Shown here: in pieces, positions 52,379 through 61,305 of the stretch
Layout of the letters: each line of letters begins with the position of its first letter
Numbering within the stretch: the stretch's first letter is position 1
From: Tahibacter aquaticus
GTDB taxonomy: Bacteria; Pseudomonadota; Gammaproteobacteria; Xanthomonadales; Rhodanobacteraceae
Reading direction: 5' to 3'
Length of the DNA: 64,000 nucleotides
Assembly (NCBI RefSeq): GCF_004363655.1
Contig: NZ_SNZH01000005.1
Coordinates: 310,750 to 374,749 of the forward strand
Translations under genes and position numbers: made by a program
The notes under the pieces: generated by a model
What the model was told of the DNA's origin: nothing
The model's input: only the letters and a program-made list of their open reading frames with translations
The model's database searches: none

Positions 52379-54505
52379 TTATTGGAAACCGTTGGCGAAA
52401 ATCACGTCGACCGCGCTGCCGCCCGTAGCCGATGTCGTATCCCTCAGCGCATACGTCGTACCACCGAAGCTCACCGTGAAATTGCCCGGCGCGACCATCG
52501 GCAGGTAGTAGACGAATTCCACTTCCAGCGAACCGCCGGGCGGCAGTGCGTTCCAGCTCGACGACAGCCGTGCCCGATGGAAATCGCCGTCCAGGCCGCC
52601 GATATTGCTGCCGCTATGGCCGGTGGAAACCACGCTGAGCGTGGCGCCGGACCAGTTGGTCCAGTTGGCCGGCGCCGAGGTGGACAGATCGAACTCGAAC
52701 AGTGCACCGGCCGGAATCGTCGTCGTGGAGTTGTTGACGATCTTCAGCTTGGGCGTGATCGGATAGTTGCTGTCGCCCAGGTCGAATTCGCTGACGCTGA
52801 TGCTGGCGTCCAGCGTGCCCCCGGTTGCCGGCGTTGCGAAGCGTCGATTGCCGTAGGGCGCAGCGGACTGGAAGCGCTGATAGTAGATGTCGGTCAGCGT
52901 CGTGCCGATATACCACTCGCCCTGGCCGCCGCGGCGGTCGGGATGCCAGCGGTAGTCGCCGGCCAGCTCCCAGATCATCACGCCGCCCAGGCCCTTGTCG
53001 GCGACATAGTCGGCCTTGGTCGCGGTCGAGGTCTCGTCCTCGGTGGAGATGAATACGTTCTTCTGCGCGTTCCACAGCCACGGCGCCACCAGGGTCGCGT
53101 CGTAGTGGCGCACGTAGGTGCCGCTGAGCCGGTCGTCGGGGTTGTTGACCGGGTCCAGGCCGTAGGCGGCGAGATAGGTCGGCAGAATGGAATCCTGCAG
53201 ATTTTTTGCATGCCACATCGGGTTGGAGCCGGCCGGCACTTCGGCATTCAGTTCCAGGTCGTGCCAGATATTGTCGATGCCGCGGGCACCCTGGCCGCAG
53301 CTGGTCAGGCCGACCGGACAGCCGCTGCTCTGTGGCGCCGTGCCCCACAGACCGTTGCTGCCGCCGCTGACATTGCGCCAGCCGCGCGTGTAGTACGGCA
53401 CGCCGACATTGATGCGCCCGGCCGGCAGGCTGCCGCGGAAGTAGTGATAGGCCCAGTCGGTATTCAGATAGCCGAGATTGCCGTACTGCGACGTCGTATA
53501 CACGTTCCAATGTACCAGCTCGGCATCACGGCCGTCGTCGTACAGTGCGGCGTTCGGACCGACGAACTGGTTCCAGGCGCCGTGCAGGTCGTAGCTCATG
53601 ACGTTGACATAGTCCAGGTACTGCGTGACCTGGTAGGTTTCCATGCCGCGCAGCAGATAGCCCGAGGCCGGTGCGGCCACGGTCAGCAGGTAGTACTTGT
53701 TGTCCTGCGCCGCGGCGGCATCGAGTTTCTCGCGCAGGGTCTTCATCAGTGCGACATAGCCGCGCATCAGCGCGGCGCGGCGCGGATTGGACACGCTCCA
53801 GTCCAGCGGATGCCCGGCGTCGTTCATCGAGGTGGCGTATTCGTAGTCGATGTCCACGCCGTTGAAGCCGAAGCGGCGCACGAAGGCGACGGCGGAATCG
53901 GCGAAGGTGTCGATCGCTGCCTGGTTGACCTGGTTGGCCGCGGTCACGGTCAGCGCATAGAAACCGCCGTCGGCGATGCGATTGCCATTGGCGTCGAAAT
54001 AGCCGCCCGTCTCGGCCCAGCCACCGACCGAGATCAGCGTCTTCGCCTGCGGAAATTGTTTTTTGTACTTGTTCAGAAGATTGAAGTGACCCTTGTAGCT
54101 GAATTCCGGGTCCATCTCCGCGCCGGCGACGCCGGGCCATTGCAGGCCGGTGGCCGGATTCTGCGGATCGGCCTCGTTGCCTACCGACAGGCGATTGCTG
54201 CCGTCGATATGGGCGAAGGCATAGTTGATGTGGGTGATCTTGCTCCAGGGAATGTCGCTGGCAAGAAAACGCGGCTGACCGTTGGTGCCGCTGCGCCAGC
54301 TGGTGAAGTAGCCGATGATGCGGCGCTGGCGGCTGCCCATGCGTTCGCGGCCCGCCGTGTCGTAGGCGAGGCAGTACGGCGTATTCACGCCGGCGGTTTT
54401 CTGCATGCCGTCGGGCCTGCAGCTGTCCTGGGCCTGGGCGCTGCCGCCGCAGAGCGCGGCGACGGCCAGCAGTGCGGCGATGCAAGGCAGGTAATGGCGA
54501 GTCAT
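52379..54505 (-). CDS. Secreted GH18 chitinase A
   Basis: 708 residues, start with GGGGAGG upstream. Signal peptide to about residue 26. GH18 catalytic motif at 214-222 reads FNGVDIDYE: D218, D220 and E222 are present, but the first Asp of DGxDxDxE is Asn215. Other family segments are SVGGWAE and MSYDLHGAWN. A C-terminal beta-sandwich (about 580-700, FxLGDSNYPITPKLKIVNNS-type) looks like a chitin- or cellulose-binding module. The protein ends in DVIFANGFQ, a tail shared with two other secreted proteins here. Breaks chitin to oligomers outside the cell. Confidence 0.9.
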   Translation of the reverse strand: MTRHYLPCIAALLAVAALCGGSAQAQDSCRPDGMQKTAGVNTPYCLAYDTAGRERMGSRQRRIIGYFTSWRSGTNGQPRFLASDIPWSKITHINYAFAHIDGSNRLSVGNEADPQNPATGLQWPGVAGAEMDPEFSYKGHFNLLNKYKKQFPQAKTLISVGGWAETGGYFDANGNRIADGGFYALTVTAANQVNQAAIDTFADSAVAFVRRFGFNGVDIDYEYATSMNDAGHPLDWSVSNPRRAALMRGYVALMKTLREKLDAAAAQDNKYYLLTVAAPASGYLLRGMETYQVTQYLDYVNVMSYDLHGAWNQFVGPNAALYDDGRDAELVHWNVYTTSQYGNLGYLNTDWAYHYFRGSLPAGRINVGVPYYTRGWRNVSGGSNGLWGTAPQSSGCPVGLTSCGQGARGIDNIWHDLELNAEVPAGSNPMWHAKNLQDSILPTYLAAYGLDPVNNPDDRLSGTYVRHYDATLVAPWLWNAQKNVFISTEDETSTATKADYVADKGLGGVMIWELAGDYRWHPDRRGGQGEWYIGTTLTDIYYQRFQSAAPYGNRRFATPATGGTLDASISVSEFDLGDSNYPITPKLKIVNNSTTTIPAGALFEFDLSTSAPANWTNWSGATLSVVSTGHSGSNIGGLDGDFHRARLSSSWNALPPGGSLEVEFVYYLPMVAPGNFTVSFGGTTYALRDTTSATGGSAVDVIFANGFQ

Positions 54506-54648
54506 GGTCTTCCTCCCCGAAGTCCGTGGGATGAGCGGGATCCGGCGCAAGTGCCGGTCACTGCAAGCGTTGTGGAAAATGCGTCATGGCCTGCGCTCTG
54601 GCGCAGAACTGTAGCGGCCGCGGTGCGCCCACGGCCGCGCCGCGGCGT

Positions 54649-56397
54649 TTATGGCGTGTGCACCTGAAAATCGTCGGCAAACAAGCTGTCGGCGTTGGCG
54701 CTGCCATGGCCCAGCCCTTCGTGCATGGCATTGAGGATGCGGCCGTTGTCGGCATCGATCTCCCAGCCGAACACGCCGGCCAGACCGTTGCTGCGCGCAA
54801 ATTGCCCCTTGGCCCTGGCCGAGCGCGAGCTTTCGAAGGAAATCAGCTTGCCCGCTGACGCATTCCACACCCAGGCTGCTTCTGCCGTCGCGTCGTAGCC
54901 GGCGACATAGCCACCGGCCCCGCTGCCGTTTTCACCGCCGAGAAAAGCGCTTTCGATCTGGCGATAGTCGAATACGCCGTTTTCCCAGGTGCCGGGGCTC
55001 GCCGCGCCGGCGGCAGTGCCGCTGAATGGATTGCCGTTCTGCACGCCGCTCAGGCCTTGCCAGCCACGCCCGTACATGGCCACGCCCAACACGAGCTTGG
55101 CCGCGGGCACACCGGCTGCGCGCAGGTTGGCAATGGTCGCGCTGCCGTTCCAGCCCGGAGCGGTGAGACCCGGTGCTTCACGCAGGCCCGCCTGGTGGCC
55201 GAGTACGTTGTTCCAGCCGCCGTAGTAGTCGTAGCTCATGGCGAACACCAGGTCGAGCTTCTGCGCCGCAACGGCATAGTCGACCGCGGCGATCTTGGCC
55301 GGCGCTGCACCGACCGCTGCGGTCAGCAGGTACTGGCGGTTGTTCTGTGCACCCAGCGCATCCAGCGCCGTGCGCAGCTCCGTCAGCAGGGCGTTGTAAC
55401 CGGCACGATCCGTCGCCGCACCGAGCAAGTCGTTGGCACCGCCGCCACCCGGATATTCCCAGTCCAGGTCGATACCATCGAAAAAGGTATACGTTTGCAG
55501 AAACTGGATGGCCGAGTTGATGAAGGTGGTGCGCCGGGCCGGATCGTTGGCCAGGTGGTAGAAGGGATCGGACAAGGTCCAGCCACCGATCGACGGCAGT
55601 ATCTTCAGGCCGGGCTGCGCTGCCTTGGCGCGGATCAGCTGGCCGAAATTGCCGCGGATCGGCGTGGTCGAGGTATCGCCCGGATAGCTGGTGTCCAGCG
55701 CGGCGTTGCGGTCGTGGATGGTGACGGTGTAATCAGGCTGGTCGGCACACTCCTGCATCAGCGCCTGATAACCCTGCGGATTGGCAGCAAGCAGCGAATC
55801 GTTGGGACCGCAGATGGCGATGAAGGCGTAGATGATGTGGCTCAGGTTGGACGTGGGCATCTTGCGCACGGGAAAGGCGCGGCCGTAGATGCCCCATTCG
55901 ACGAAATACGCCGCAACCACCGCATTCGTGCTGTTGGCGTAGGGGCGGTTGTGTTCCAGCAGCGGCGCCGGCCAGGTCAGGCCGTCGCTGCCGCCGCTGC
56001 TGCCGCCGACTGTCACGCTGCGCGGGGCGCTGGCGGTGCACTGCTCGCTGGCACCACTGCCGTTGCACAGGTCGACGACAAAGCTGTAATTGCCGGCGGC
56101 GGCGAGATTCAGCGTATGCGTGGCGTGCTGGGCGTTCTGTCCGTTCGGCGTGAGTGCGGCCGTGTGCACGACGGTGCCGTTCTGCTTCAATTTCCAGCGG
56201 TTGCCGTTGTTGCCCCACCACATATCCCAGCTGACCGTCACACTGGCGCTGCCATTGTTCAGCGGTACGCTTTCCGGCATCCAGGCAATGGTCGGCGCCG
56301 GTGGCGCCTGGGCCAGTGCGTTGGCCGACTGCAGACCCACCACCGCGACCAGCACTGGGGCAAACAGGCGTGCACGCGAAAGCAATAGCGACTTCAT
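54649..56397 (-). CDS. Secreted GH18 chitinase B
   Basis: 582 residues. Signal peptide to about residue 30, then a fibronectin/ChiA-N-like domain (35-130), then the GH18 barrel with the intact motif D307-G-I-D310-L-D312-W-E314. KILPSIGGWTLS and MSYDYYGGWN are also typical. The protein ends in SLFADDFQVHTP, the FAxxF tail followed by a few residues. Upstream lies a NagR-like palindrome. It is followed by chitinase A in the same direction; together they suggest chitin degradation under N-acetylglucosamine control. Confidence 0.92.
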   Translation of the reverse strand: MKSLLLSRARLFAPVLVAVVGLQSANALAQAPPAPTIAWMPESVPLNNGSASVTVSWDMWWGNNGNRWKLKQNGTVVHTAALTPNGQNAQHATHTLNLAAAGNYSFVVDLCNGSGASEQCTASAPRSVTVGGSSGGSDGLTWPAPLLEHNRPYANSTNAVVAAYFVEWGIYGRAFPVRKMPTSNLSHIIYAFIAICGPNDSLLAANPQGYQALMQECADQPDYTVTIHDRNAALDTSYPGDTSTTPIRGNFGQLIRAKAAQPGLKILPSIGGWTLSDPFYHLANDPARRTTFINSAIQFLQTYTFFDGIDLDWEYPGGGGANDLLGAATDRAGYNALLTELRTALDALGAQNNRQYLLTAAVGAAPAKIAAVDYAVAAQKLDLVFAMSYDYYGGWNNVLGHQAGLREAPGLTAPGWNGSATIANLRAAGVPAAKLVLGVAMYGRGWQGLSGVQNGNPFSGTAAGAASPGTWENGVFDYRQIESAFLGGENGSGAGGYVAGYDATAEAAWVWNASAGKLISFESSRSARAKGQFARSNGLAGVFGWEIDADNGRILNAMHEGLGHGSANADSLFADDFQVHTP

Positions 56398-56558
56398 CGG
56401 AAGGGTCTCCTCGGCAATACGGAAATAACCAGAATTAACAACAAAGAAAATTGTTCAATACTTGGCAAGAGCAACCGCAGCGTCGAACGGCCTGGCGTTC
56501 TTGCGCCCTGGCACCAGGGCAAATGCCGGGCCGCGACACGGCGACAAATAGCCCTTGA

Positions 56559-56572
56559 TGACAACGTTGTCA
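56559..56572. promoter_or_regulatory. NagR-like LacI-family operator upstream of chitinase B
   Basis: TGACAACGTTGTCA is a perfect 14-bp palindrome with the CG centre of LacI operators; it resembles the NagR consensus known for N-acetylglucosamine regulons of Xanthomonadales and Alteromonadales. It lies 162 bp upstream of the chitinase B start, in a 356-bp gap that is otherwise gene-free. Confidence 0.6.
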
Positions 56573-56753
56573 AATTCTGATTCAAACATACTTAACCGTC
56601 TGTGGCAGCCGTCACTACCCGGCCTGCCACAGTTGGAAAAAAAGTCGGAAACACGCCAATTACCGCACGATCACGTTCGGTAATTCTCCGGGCGAGGACA
56701 CGATGACAACGATGGACTGGCGACGGCCACAGAGGGCGATCGCTGGCGGCCGC

Positions 56754-57221
56754 TCAGCGGCGCTTGCGGAAGAACACCCGCAGCAGTTCCGCCGCAGTCT
56801 CGGCCTCGACGCCGCCGAGCACCTCGATGCGGTGGTTGTGCCGGTCCGACAGCAGCGTGTCGAATACGCTGCCGGCCGCGCCGGTCTTGGGATCGCTGGC
56901 GCCGTAGACGACACGGGCGACCCGCGCATGCACCAGCGCCATGGAACACATGGCGCAAGGCTCCAGGGTGACGTACAGCGTGGCACCCGGAAAGCGGTAG
57001 TTGCCCAGGCGCTGGCCGGCATCGCGCAGTGCCTGGATTTCCGCATGCGCGCTGGGATCGTTCAGGCCGATATTGCGGTTGCAGCCTTCGCCGACGATGT
57101 GGCCGTCCTGCACCAGCAGCGCACCGACCGGCACCTCGCCGTATTCCGCCTCCGCATGGCGCGCGAGTTCCAGAGCGCGGTGCATGAAGGCGGTATCGAT
57201 GAGGGCGGAATCGTCGGACAT
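56754..57221 (-). CDS. tadA: tRNA-specific adenosine deaminase
   Basis: 155 residues from ATG 57221 (GTG 57248 would add nine Arg/Pro-rich residues). Zinc deaminase motifs: H59-A-E61 in SAHAEIQAL and PCAMC with C89 and C92. MHRALELARHAEAEYGEVPVGALL is typical TadA. It converts A34 to inosine in tRNA-Arg(ACG), an essential function. Short for TadA but complete. Confidence 0.92.
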   Translation of the reverse strand: MSDDSALIDTAFMHRALELARHAEAEYGEVPVGALLVQDGHIVGEGCNRNIGLNDPSAHAEIQALRDAGQRLGNYRFPGATLYVTLEPCAMCSMALVHARVARVVYGASDPKTGAAGSVFDTLLSDRHNHRIEVLGGVEAETAAELLRVFFRKRR

Positions 57222-57275
57222 GCGTAATCGTCTGCGCGGCAAGGGCACGCATCATAGCGAAACAGGCCGGTACAG

Positions 57276-57307
57276 GTAGGTCGGGCACTGCCGCAGGTGC
57301 ACCCCGC
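57276..57307. repeat. Half-element of the 33.4-kb palindrome
   Basis: GTAGGTCGGG, CACTGCCGCAGG and GCACCCCG match the first arm of the element at 33418. It fills much of the short gap between TadA and the spermidine-synthase-like gene. Confidence 0.6.
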
Positions 57308-58090
57308 CTAGCCGTCATCGGCCTCGCTGTCGGATTGCGCCTGCGACCTGCGCAAGCTGCCGTCCGGGTCGTGCGCGGCGCGTATGCGCAGCGCCGCCGG
57401 CACAAGCTGGGCCCAGCCGGCACGGTCGACTGCAGCGGGGCGGCGGATTTCGCCGATGCGCCGCTGCAGGCGGCGGCCGGCGAAGACGACGCAGTTGCCG
57501 CCGTCCTCGTCGAGCACGCACAGCACGCAACCCTCGAAGACGCGGCAGACATTGGCCAGGAAGGCATCGCGGCCCGCGTCGTTGCTGTCGACATTCACCA
57601 CCAGCATGCCGTCGGCGCGCAGGGCCTTGCGGCAGGCGGTAACGAAACTGCGGCTGCGCAGTCGGGCCGGCATGCCGGATTCGTCGTAGCCGTCGAGCAG
57701 GATGGCGTCGAAGGCATCCGTTTCGCTTTTTATAAAATTAACGCCATCGCCCAGGTGGATGCGGCAGCGGCGGTCGTCGCGTGGCAGGGCGAAGGCATCG
57801 CGCAGCGCGATCACGCGGGCATCGCGCTCGACCGCTTCGCAGCGCGAGCCGGCCACATGGCGGTGACAGAACTTCAACAGCGAACCGCCGCCCAGGCCGA
57901 TCAGCCCTATGCGCCGCGGCCGCGGCAGGAACAGCAGGAAACCCATCATCAGGCAGGTGTAGTCGAATACGAGCAGGCCGGGATCGCGCAGCAGCATGCG
58001 GCTTTGCACCCGCGCCGGGCCGAAATGCAGCGAGCGCAGACCCGCGGCGTCGACAACGTAAGGTGCCTGATCCCCTGCCCGCCTGGCCAC
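57308..58090 (-). CDS. Spermidine synthase-like (SpeE-fold) protein
   Basis: 260 residues from a probable GTG at 58090. The Rossmann AdoMet-binding core is visible: RRIGLIGLGGGSLLKFCH, CEAVERDARVIAL and FDAILLDGYDESGMP, the order of SpeE/polyamine aminopropyltransferase-like proteins. The N-terminal domain is short, as in orphan family members. The aminopropyl transfer residues cannot be confirmed; it could be a methyltransferase-like relative. No speD nearby. Confidence 0.75.
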   Translation of the reverse strand: MARRAGDQAPYVVDAAGLRSLHFGPARVQSRMLLRDPGLLVFDYTCLMMGFLLFLPRPRRIGLIGLGGGSLLKFCHRHVAGSRCEAVERDARVIALRDAFALPRDDRRCRIHLGDGVNFIKSETDAFDAILLDGYDESGMPARLRSRSFVTACRKALRADGMLVVNVDSNDAGRDAFLANVCRVFEGCVLCVLDEDGGNCVVFAGRRLQRRIGEIRRPAAVDRAGWAQLVPAALRIRAAHDPDGSLRRSQAQSDSEADDG

Positions 58091-58221
58091 TGAGTTGCCG
58101 CTCCCTGTGCTGGTCGTTGCGCGCTATCCACAGGCCGTCGCGCCGACGACCTGCCTGCCGCCCTCTTCCCCGCCGTGTGGTTAGCGCCGGCGGGGCAGCC
58201 ATCTTAGCCAAGCGGCAGTGG

Positions 58222-59310
58222 CTACGGGTGGCTCGCGACATCGCGCAGCGCCGCGTCGGGCAAGGCATAGGCCGAGGCGAGCAGCTCGCCCTCGTACACC
58301 ACTTCGGGAAACTGCACGCCGCATAGCGCCTGTACCGCGAAAATCTCGCGCACGCCGCCGGTAAAGGTGAGGAATGCCAGCGTCTCGCCGCTGTGCACAT
58401 TCACCGCCCATATGCCCGAGCGGCGCTCGGCATTCTGCTCGGTCAGGGGAATATCGGTGAAGGCATTGCTTTCGCGCAGCTGCGACAGGCCGATCAGCGC
58501 GACCGGACCGATGAAATCCAGGCCGCGGGCAAAACCCGGCACACGCGCAATATCGGTCTTGGCGCCGCTGAGCGGATCGATGCTCACCAGCGCGCCGCGG
58601 CCGGATTCCAGCAGCCAAAGCCGCCCGCCGTGCCAGCGCGGCGAATGCGGCATGCTCAGGCCGGCGGCAACGATGCGGTTCTGCTGAATGTCGATCAGCA
58701 CTCCGCCATCGCGCTTGTTGGCGCGCCAGCCCTGCAGGCTGTTGCTCTGGCCTAGAGCGGTGACGTAGCGCGGCTCGCCGTCGCGCATGCCCAGGCCGTT
58801 GAGATGGCAACGGTCCTCCGCGGCGAGGTGGCTGACGAACCAGGGCCGCCAGCGCGGTACGAAGCTGGACGATTCGTCCTGCGTGCACAGGCAGGAAAAC
58901 AGCGTGTTGACGAACCACAGGCGGCCGCTGCCGTCGAAAGCCATCTCGTGGATGTCGATCGCGCCGGTGACATGGCGCCGGCGCAGCAGATAGGCCGCAT
59001 CGTGTACCGCATCGCCGCCGAGTTTCGCCGCCAACGCCGGCATATTGTGGAATTCCACAATTTCCGAATGCGTGCCCAGCGCGATGCGGCCGCGGTCGGC
59101 GGCCAGGCCCATCGGCCTGGCGAAGCCACGGAAATGCGTGTTCACGCGCGCGCCCTCGGCACGCAGCAGCACCAGCTTGCCGGCCTGGTAGGTGCTGACC
59201 AGCACACTGGCTGAAAGCTCGCGCAGCAGCACCGGAAAACTCGCGGTATGCACGCTTGCCAGCGCCTCGGCGGCCAGCGCGGCATCGTTTGTCGGCGCTG
59301 CAGCGCGCAT
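58222..59310 (-). CDS. TIGR03032 family protein
   Basis: 362 residues from ATG 59310 (TGAGG upstream). A beta-propeller-like protein with SVLVSTYQAGKLVLLRAEG, FARPMGLAADRGRIALGT, DIHEMAFDGSGRLWFVNTLFSCL and SFVPRWRPWFVS, all typical of TIGR03032. Function unknown; members are often near glycan or tetratricopeptide genes. Starts 7 bp after the beta-helix stop, so they are co-transcribed. Confidence 0.85.
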   Translation of the reverse strand: MRAAAPTNDAALAAEALASVHTASFPVLLRELSASVLVSTYQAGKLVLLRAEGARVNTHFRGFARPMGLAADRGRIALGTHSEIVEFHNMPALAAKLGGDAVHDAAYLLRRRHVTGAIDIHEMAFDGSGRLWFVNTLFSCLCTQDESSSFVPRWRPWFVSHLAAEDRCHLNGLGMRDGEPRYVTALGQSNSLQGWRANKRDGGVLIDIQQNRIVAAGLSMPHSPRWHGGRLWLLESGRGALVSIDPLSGAKTDIARVPGFARGLDFIGPVALIGLSQLRESNAFTDIPLTEQNAERRSGIWAVNVHSGETLAFLTFTGGVREIFAVQALCGVQFPEVVYEGELLASAYALPDAALRDVASHP

Positions 59311-59317
59311 CTGCGCC

Positions 59318-61162
59318 TCAGCCCTCGAACGCGTCGGCGAAAACGCGATCGGTATTCGGCTGTTCCTCGTAGGCGCCAATATCCGGCGTGCCGAAGGCGC
59401 GTACGAACGGCCAGCCGCGTGTGTCGTAGAGCACATTCAGCGTATTGCTGCCGGCATTCAGCGCCGGGCTGGCACTGGCGAAGGCATGTACGCGGGTGCG
59501 TACCATGCCTTCGCTGAAGACCAGCGGCAGCAGCAGCGGATCGGCAGCCAGCGTGTCGGCGGGCAATTCGCCGGGCAGGCCCGGCGCATTCGGCACGATG
59601 TTTTTCGCACCGCTGATCACGTCGGGGAAGGTCCAGACGTTGTTGGCCGCGCCGGCGGTGGCATTGTTGGCGATGATGCTGCTCTGCAGGTCGACGCTAT
59701 AGGTATAGCTGTCGGCGCTGATGCCGGCGCCGCGCTCGCCGGCGTTGTTGAAGGCGATGGTGCTGTTGCGCACGTTCAGTTCGGCACCGCTGGAAAACAC
59801 GCCGCCGCCCTGGTTGGTCGCCGTGTTGCCGGAAATGGTGCTGTTGTCGATTCGGCTGGACTCGGGCGCGTATTCGCCGAACAGCAGGTTGACGCCGGCA
59901 CCGTCCGAGCCCGAGATATTGCCGGTCACGCTGCTGTCGAGCAGCTGCACGCTGACGCCGAAACCGAGGATGCCGCCACCGCCTTCGTCCAGGCCAGCAT
60001 CGTTGTGCGCGGTATTGTTCTCGATGCGCGAGCGCTGCACGATCAGCCTGCCCCGCCCCGGCCCGATCAGGCCGCCACCGGCCGAATCGGCCTCGTTGCC
60101 GCTGATCACGCTGTCCAGCACCTGTACGTCGTTGCCGCTGCCAAAGAAGCGGAAACCGCCGCCACCGCCGTAGTGGTTGGTCGAACCGACCGTGTTACCG
60201 CTGATTTCGCTGTGATCGATGGTAGCCATGCCGACGACGATGCCACCGCCGCCCTGGGGCGCGCAGACGTCGCAAAGCGAGCGGTTGCTATTGCCGCTGA
60301 TCACGCTCTGCAGCACTTCCAGCTGCACCGGCGTGGTGCCGCTGGCGTTGACGCCTGCGCTGATGCCGCCGCCAAAGCTTTCGTAGCTGTCCGAAGTGAC
60401 GCTATTGCCGCTGATACGCGCGTTATCGAGCAACAGGTTGCCGTCGCTATGCACTCCGCCGCCCTGGGCAATATTGACGAAGGGGTTGTTGCCGCTGACC
60501 AGATGGCTGTGGGCGGTATTGCCGGCGATCTGCGTGCGGGAAATGCGCAGAGTGCCACCGGCGTAGACGCCGCCGCCGAGCACCAGGCCGCGGCCGTCGG
60601 CGCGGCTGTCGGCCACGCGCGTGCCGTCGAGGCTGACATCACCCAGGGCTGCAATGGCGCCGCCGCGTACGCCTTCCACGTCGTTGCCGCCTGCACTGCA
60701 GCCGGTCACGCTGCCGCCGGTGACGCGCACGCTGCCCTGGGAAAACACGCAGCCACCGCTGTCGGGACTGTGGCCGGCACCAAGGTTGAGGTTGTCGAAA
60801 CTCAGCCAGCCGGTGCCCGTGTGCTGGAACAGCCGCGACTGCGGCGCGCCACTGACAGCGAAGTTCTGCGCCGCTGCGGCGGCAATGGTCAGATCGGCGA
60901 TGGCACCGACGTCGATGGTGCCGCTGGTCAGGGCGATGCTACTGCACGCCAGCGCACTGAGATCGACCGTATCGCCGCTGCCCGCCGTCGCGATAACGGC
61001 GCGCAGGCTGCCGCTGCCGCTGTCGTTGCAGTTGGCCACCGGCAGGTTCGCCGCCAGCGCCGGTACGGCCGGCACAGCCAGCAGGGCAGCAGCCAGGCAC
61101 AGGGCCAGCGGGCGACGCGCAGGACGGCGGCGGGTCGAGGGAAAGGCAGTGGTCGGGGACAT
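59318..61162 (-). CDS. Secreted right-handed beta-helix protein with FAxxF C-terminal tail
   Basis: 614 residues from ATG 61162 (GGAG upstream). Signal peptide to about residue 38. Repeated short turns with SGN and GGG (ISGNSVTSDS, GGGGIVVGMATIDHSEISGN, SSVTGNISGSDGAG, STISGNTATNQGGGVF) are those of a pectate-lyase-like polymorphic beta-helix repeat (choice-of-anchor Q type). Ends in PNTDRVFADAFEG. Probably a cell-surface adhesin or carbohydrate-binding protein. Upstream is a membrane regulator, downstream a TIGR03032 gene. Confidence 0.85.
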   Translation of the reverse strand: MSPTTAFPSTRRRPARRPLALCLAAALLAVPAVPALAANLPVANCNDSGSGSLRAVIATAGSGDTVDLSALACSSIALTSGTIDVGAIADLTIAAAAAQNFAVSGAPQSRLFQHTGTGWLSFDNLNLGAGHSPDSGGCVFSQGSVRVTGGSVTGCSAGGNDVEGVRGGAIAALGDVSLDGTRVADSRADGRGLVLGGGVYAGGTLRISRTQIAGNTAHSHLVSGNNPFVNIAQGGGVHSDGNLLLDNARISGNSVTSDSYESFGGGISAGVNASGTTPVQLEVLQSVISGNSNRSLCDVCAPQGGGGIVVGMATIDHSEISGNTVGSTNHYGGGGGFRFFGSGNDVQVLDSVISGNEADSAGGGLIGPGRGRLIVQRSRIENNTAHNDAGLDEGGGGILGFGVSVQLLDSSVTGNISGSDGAGVNLLFGEYAPESSRIDNSTISGNTATNQGGGVFSSGAELNVRNSTIAFNNAGERGAGISADSYTYSVDLQSSIIANNATAGAANNVWTFPDVISGAKNIVPNAPGLPGELPADTLAADPLLLPLVFSEGMVRTRVHAFASASPALNAGSNTLNVLYDTRGWPFVRAFGTPDIGAYEEQPNTDRVFADAFEG

Positions 61163-61305
61163 CGGCGACTCCAGACGGTGACAATGGCCATCGCCAGCGG
61201 GCGGCGACGGGACAGGCCACAGCATCGCGTCGGCTCGCCGCACCGGCCATGCCCGTACCGTTCCGTTTCTGTTCGGGCCTTGTTCGCGCCCTGTCCCCGG
61301 CGCCG

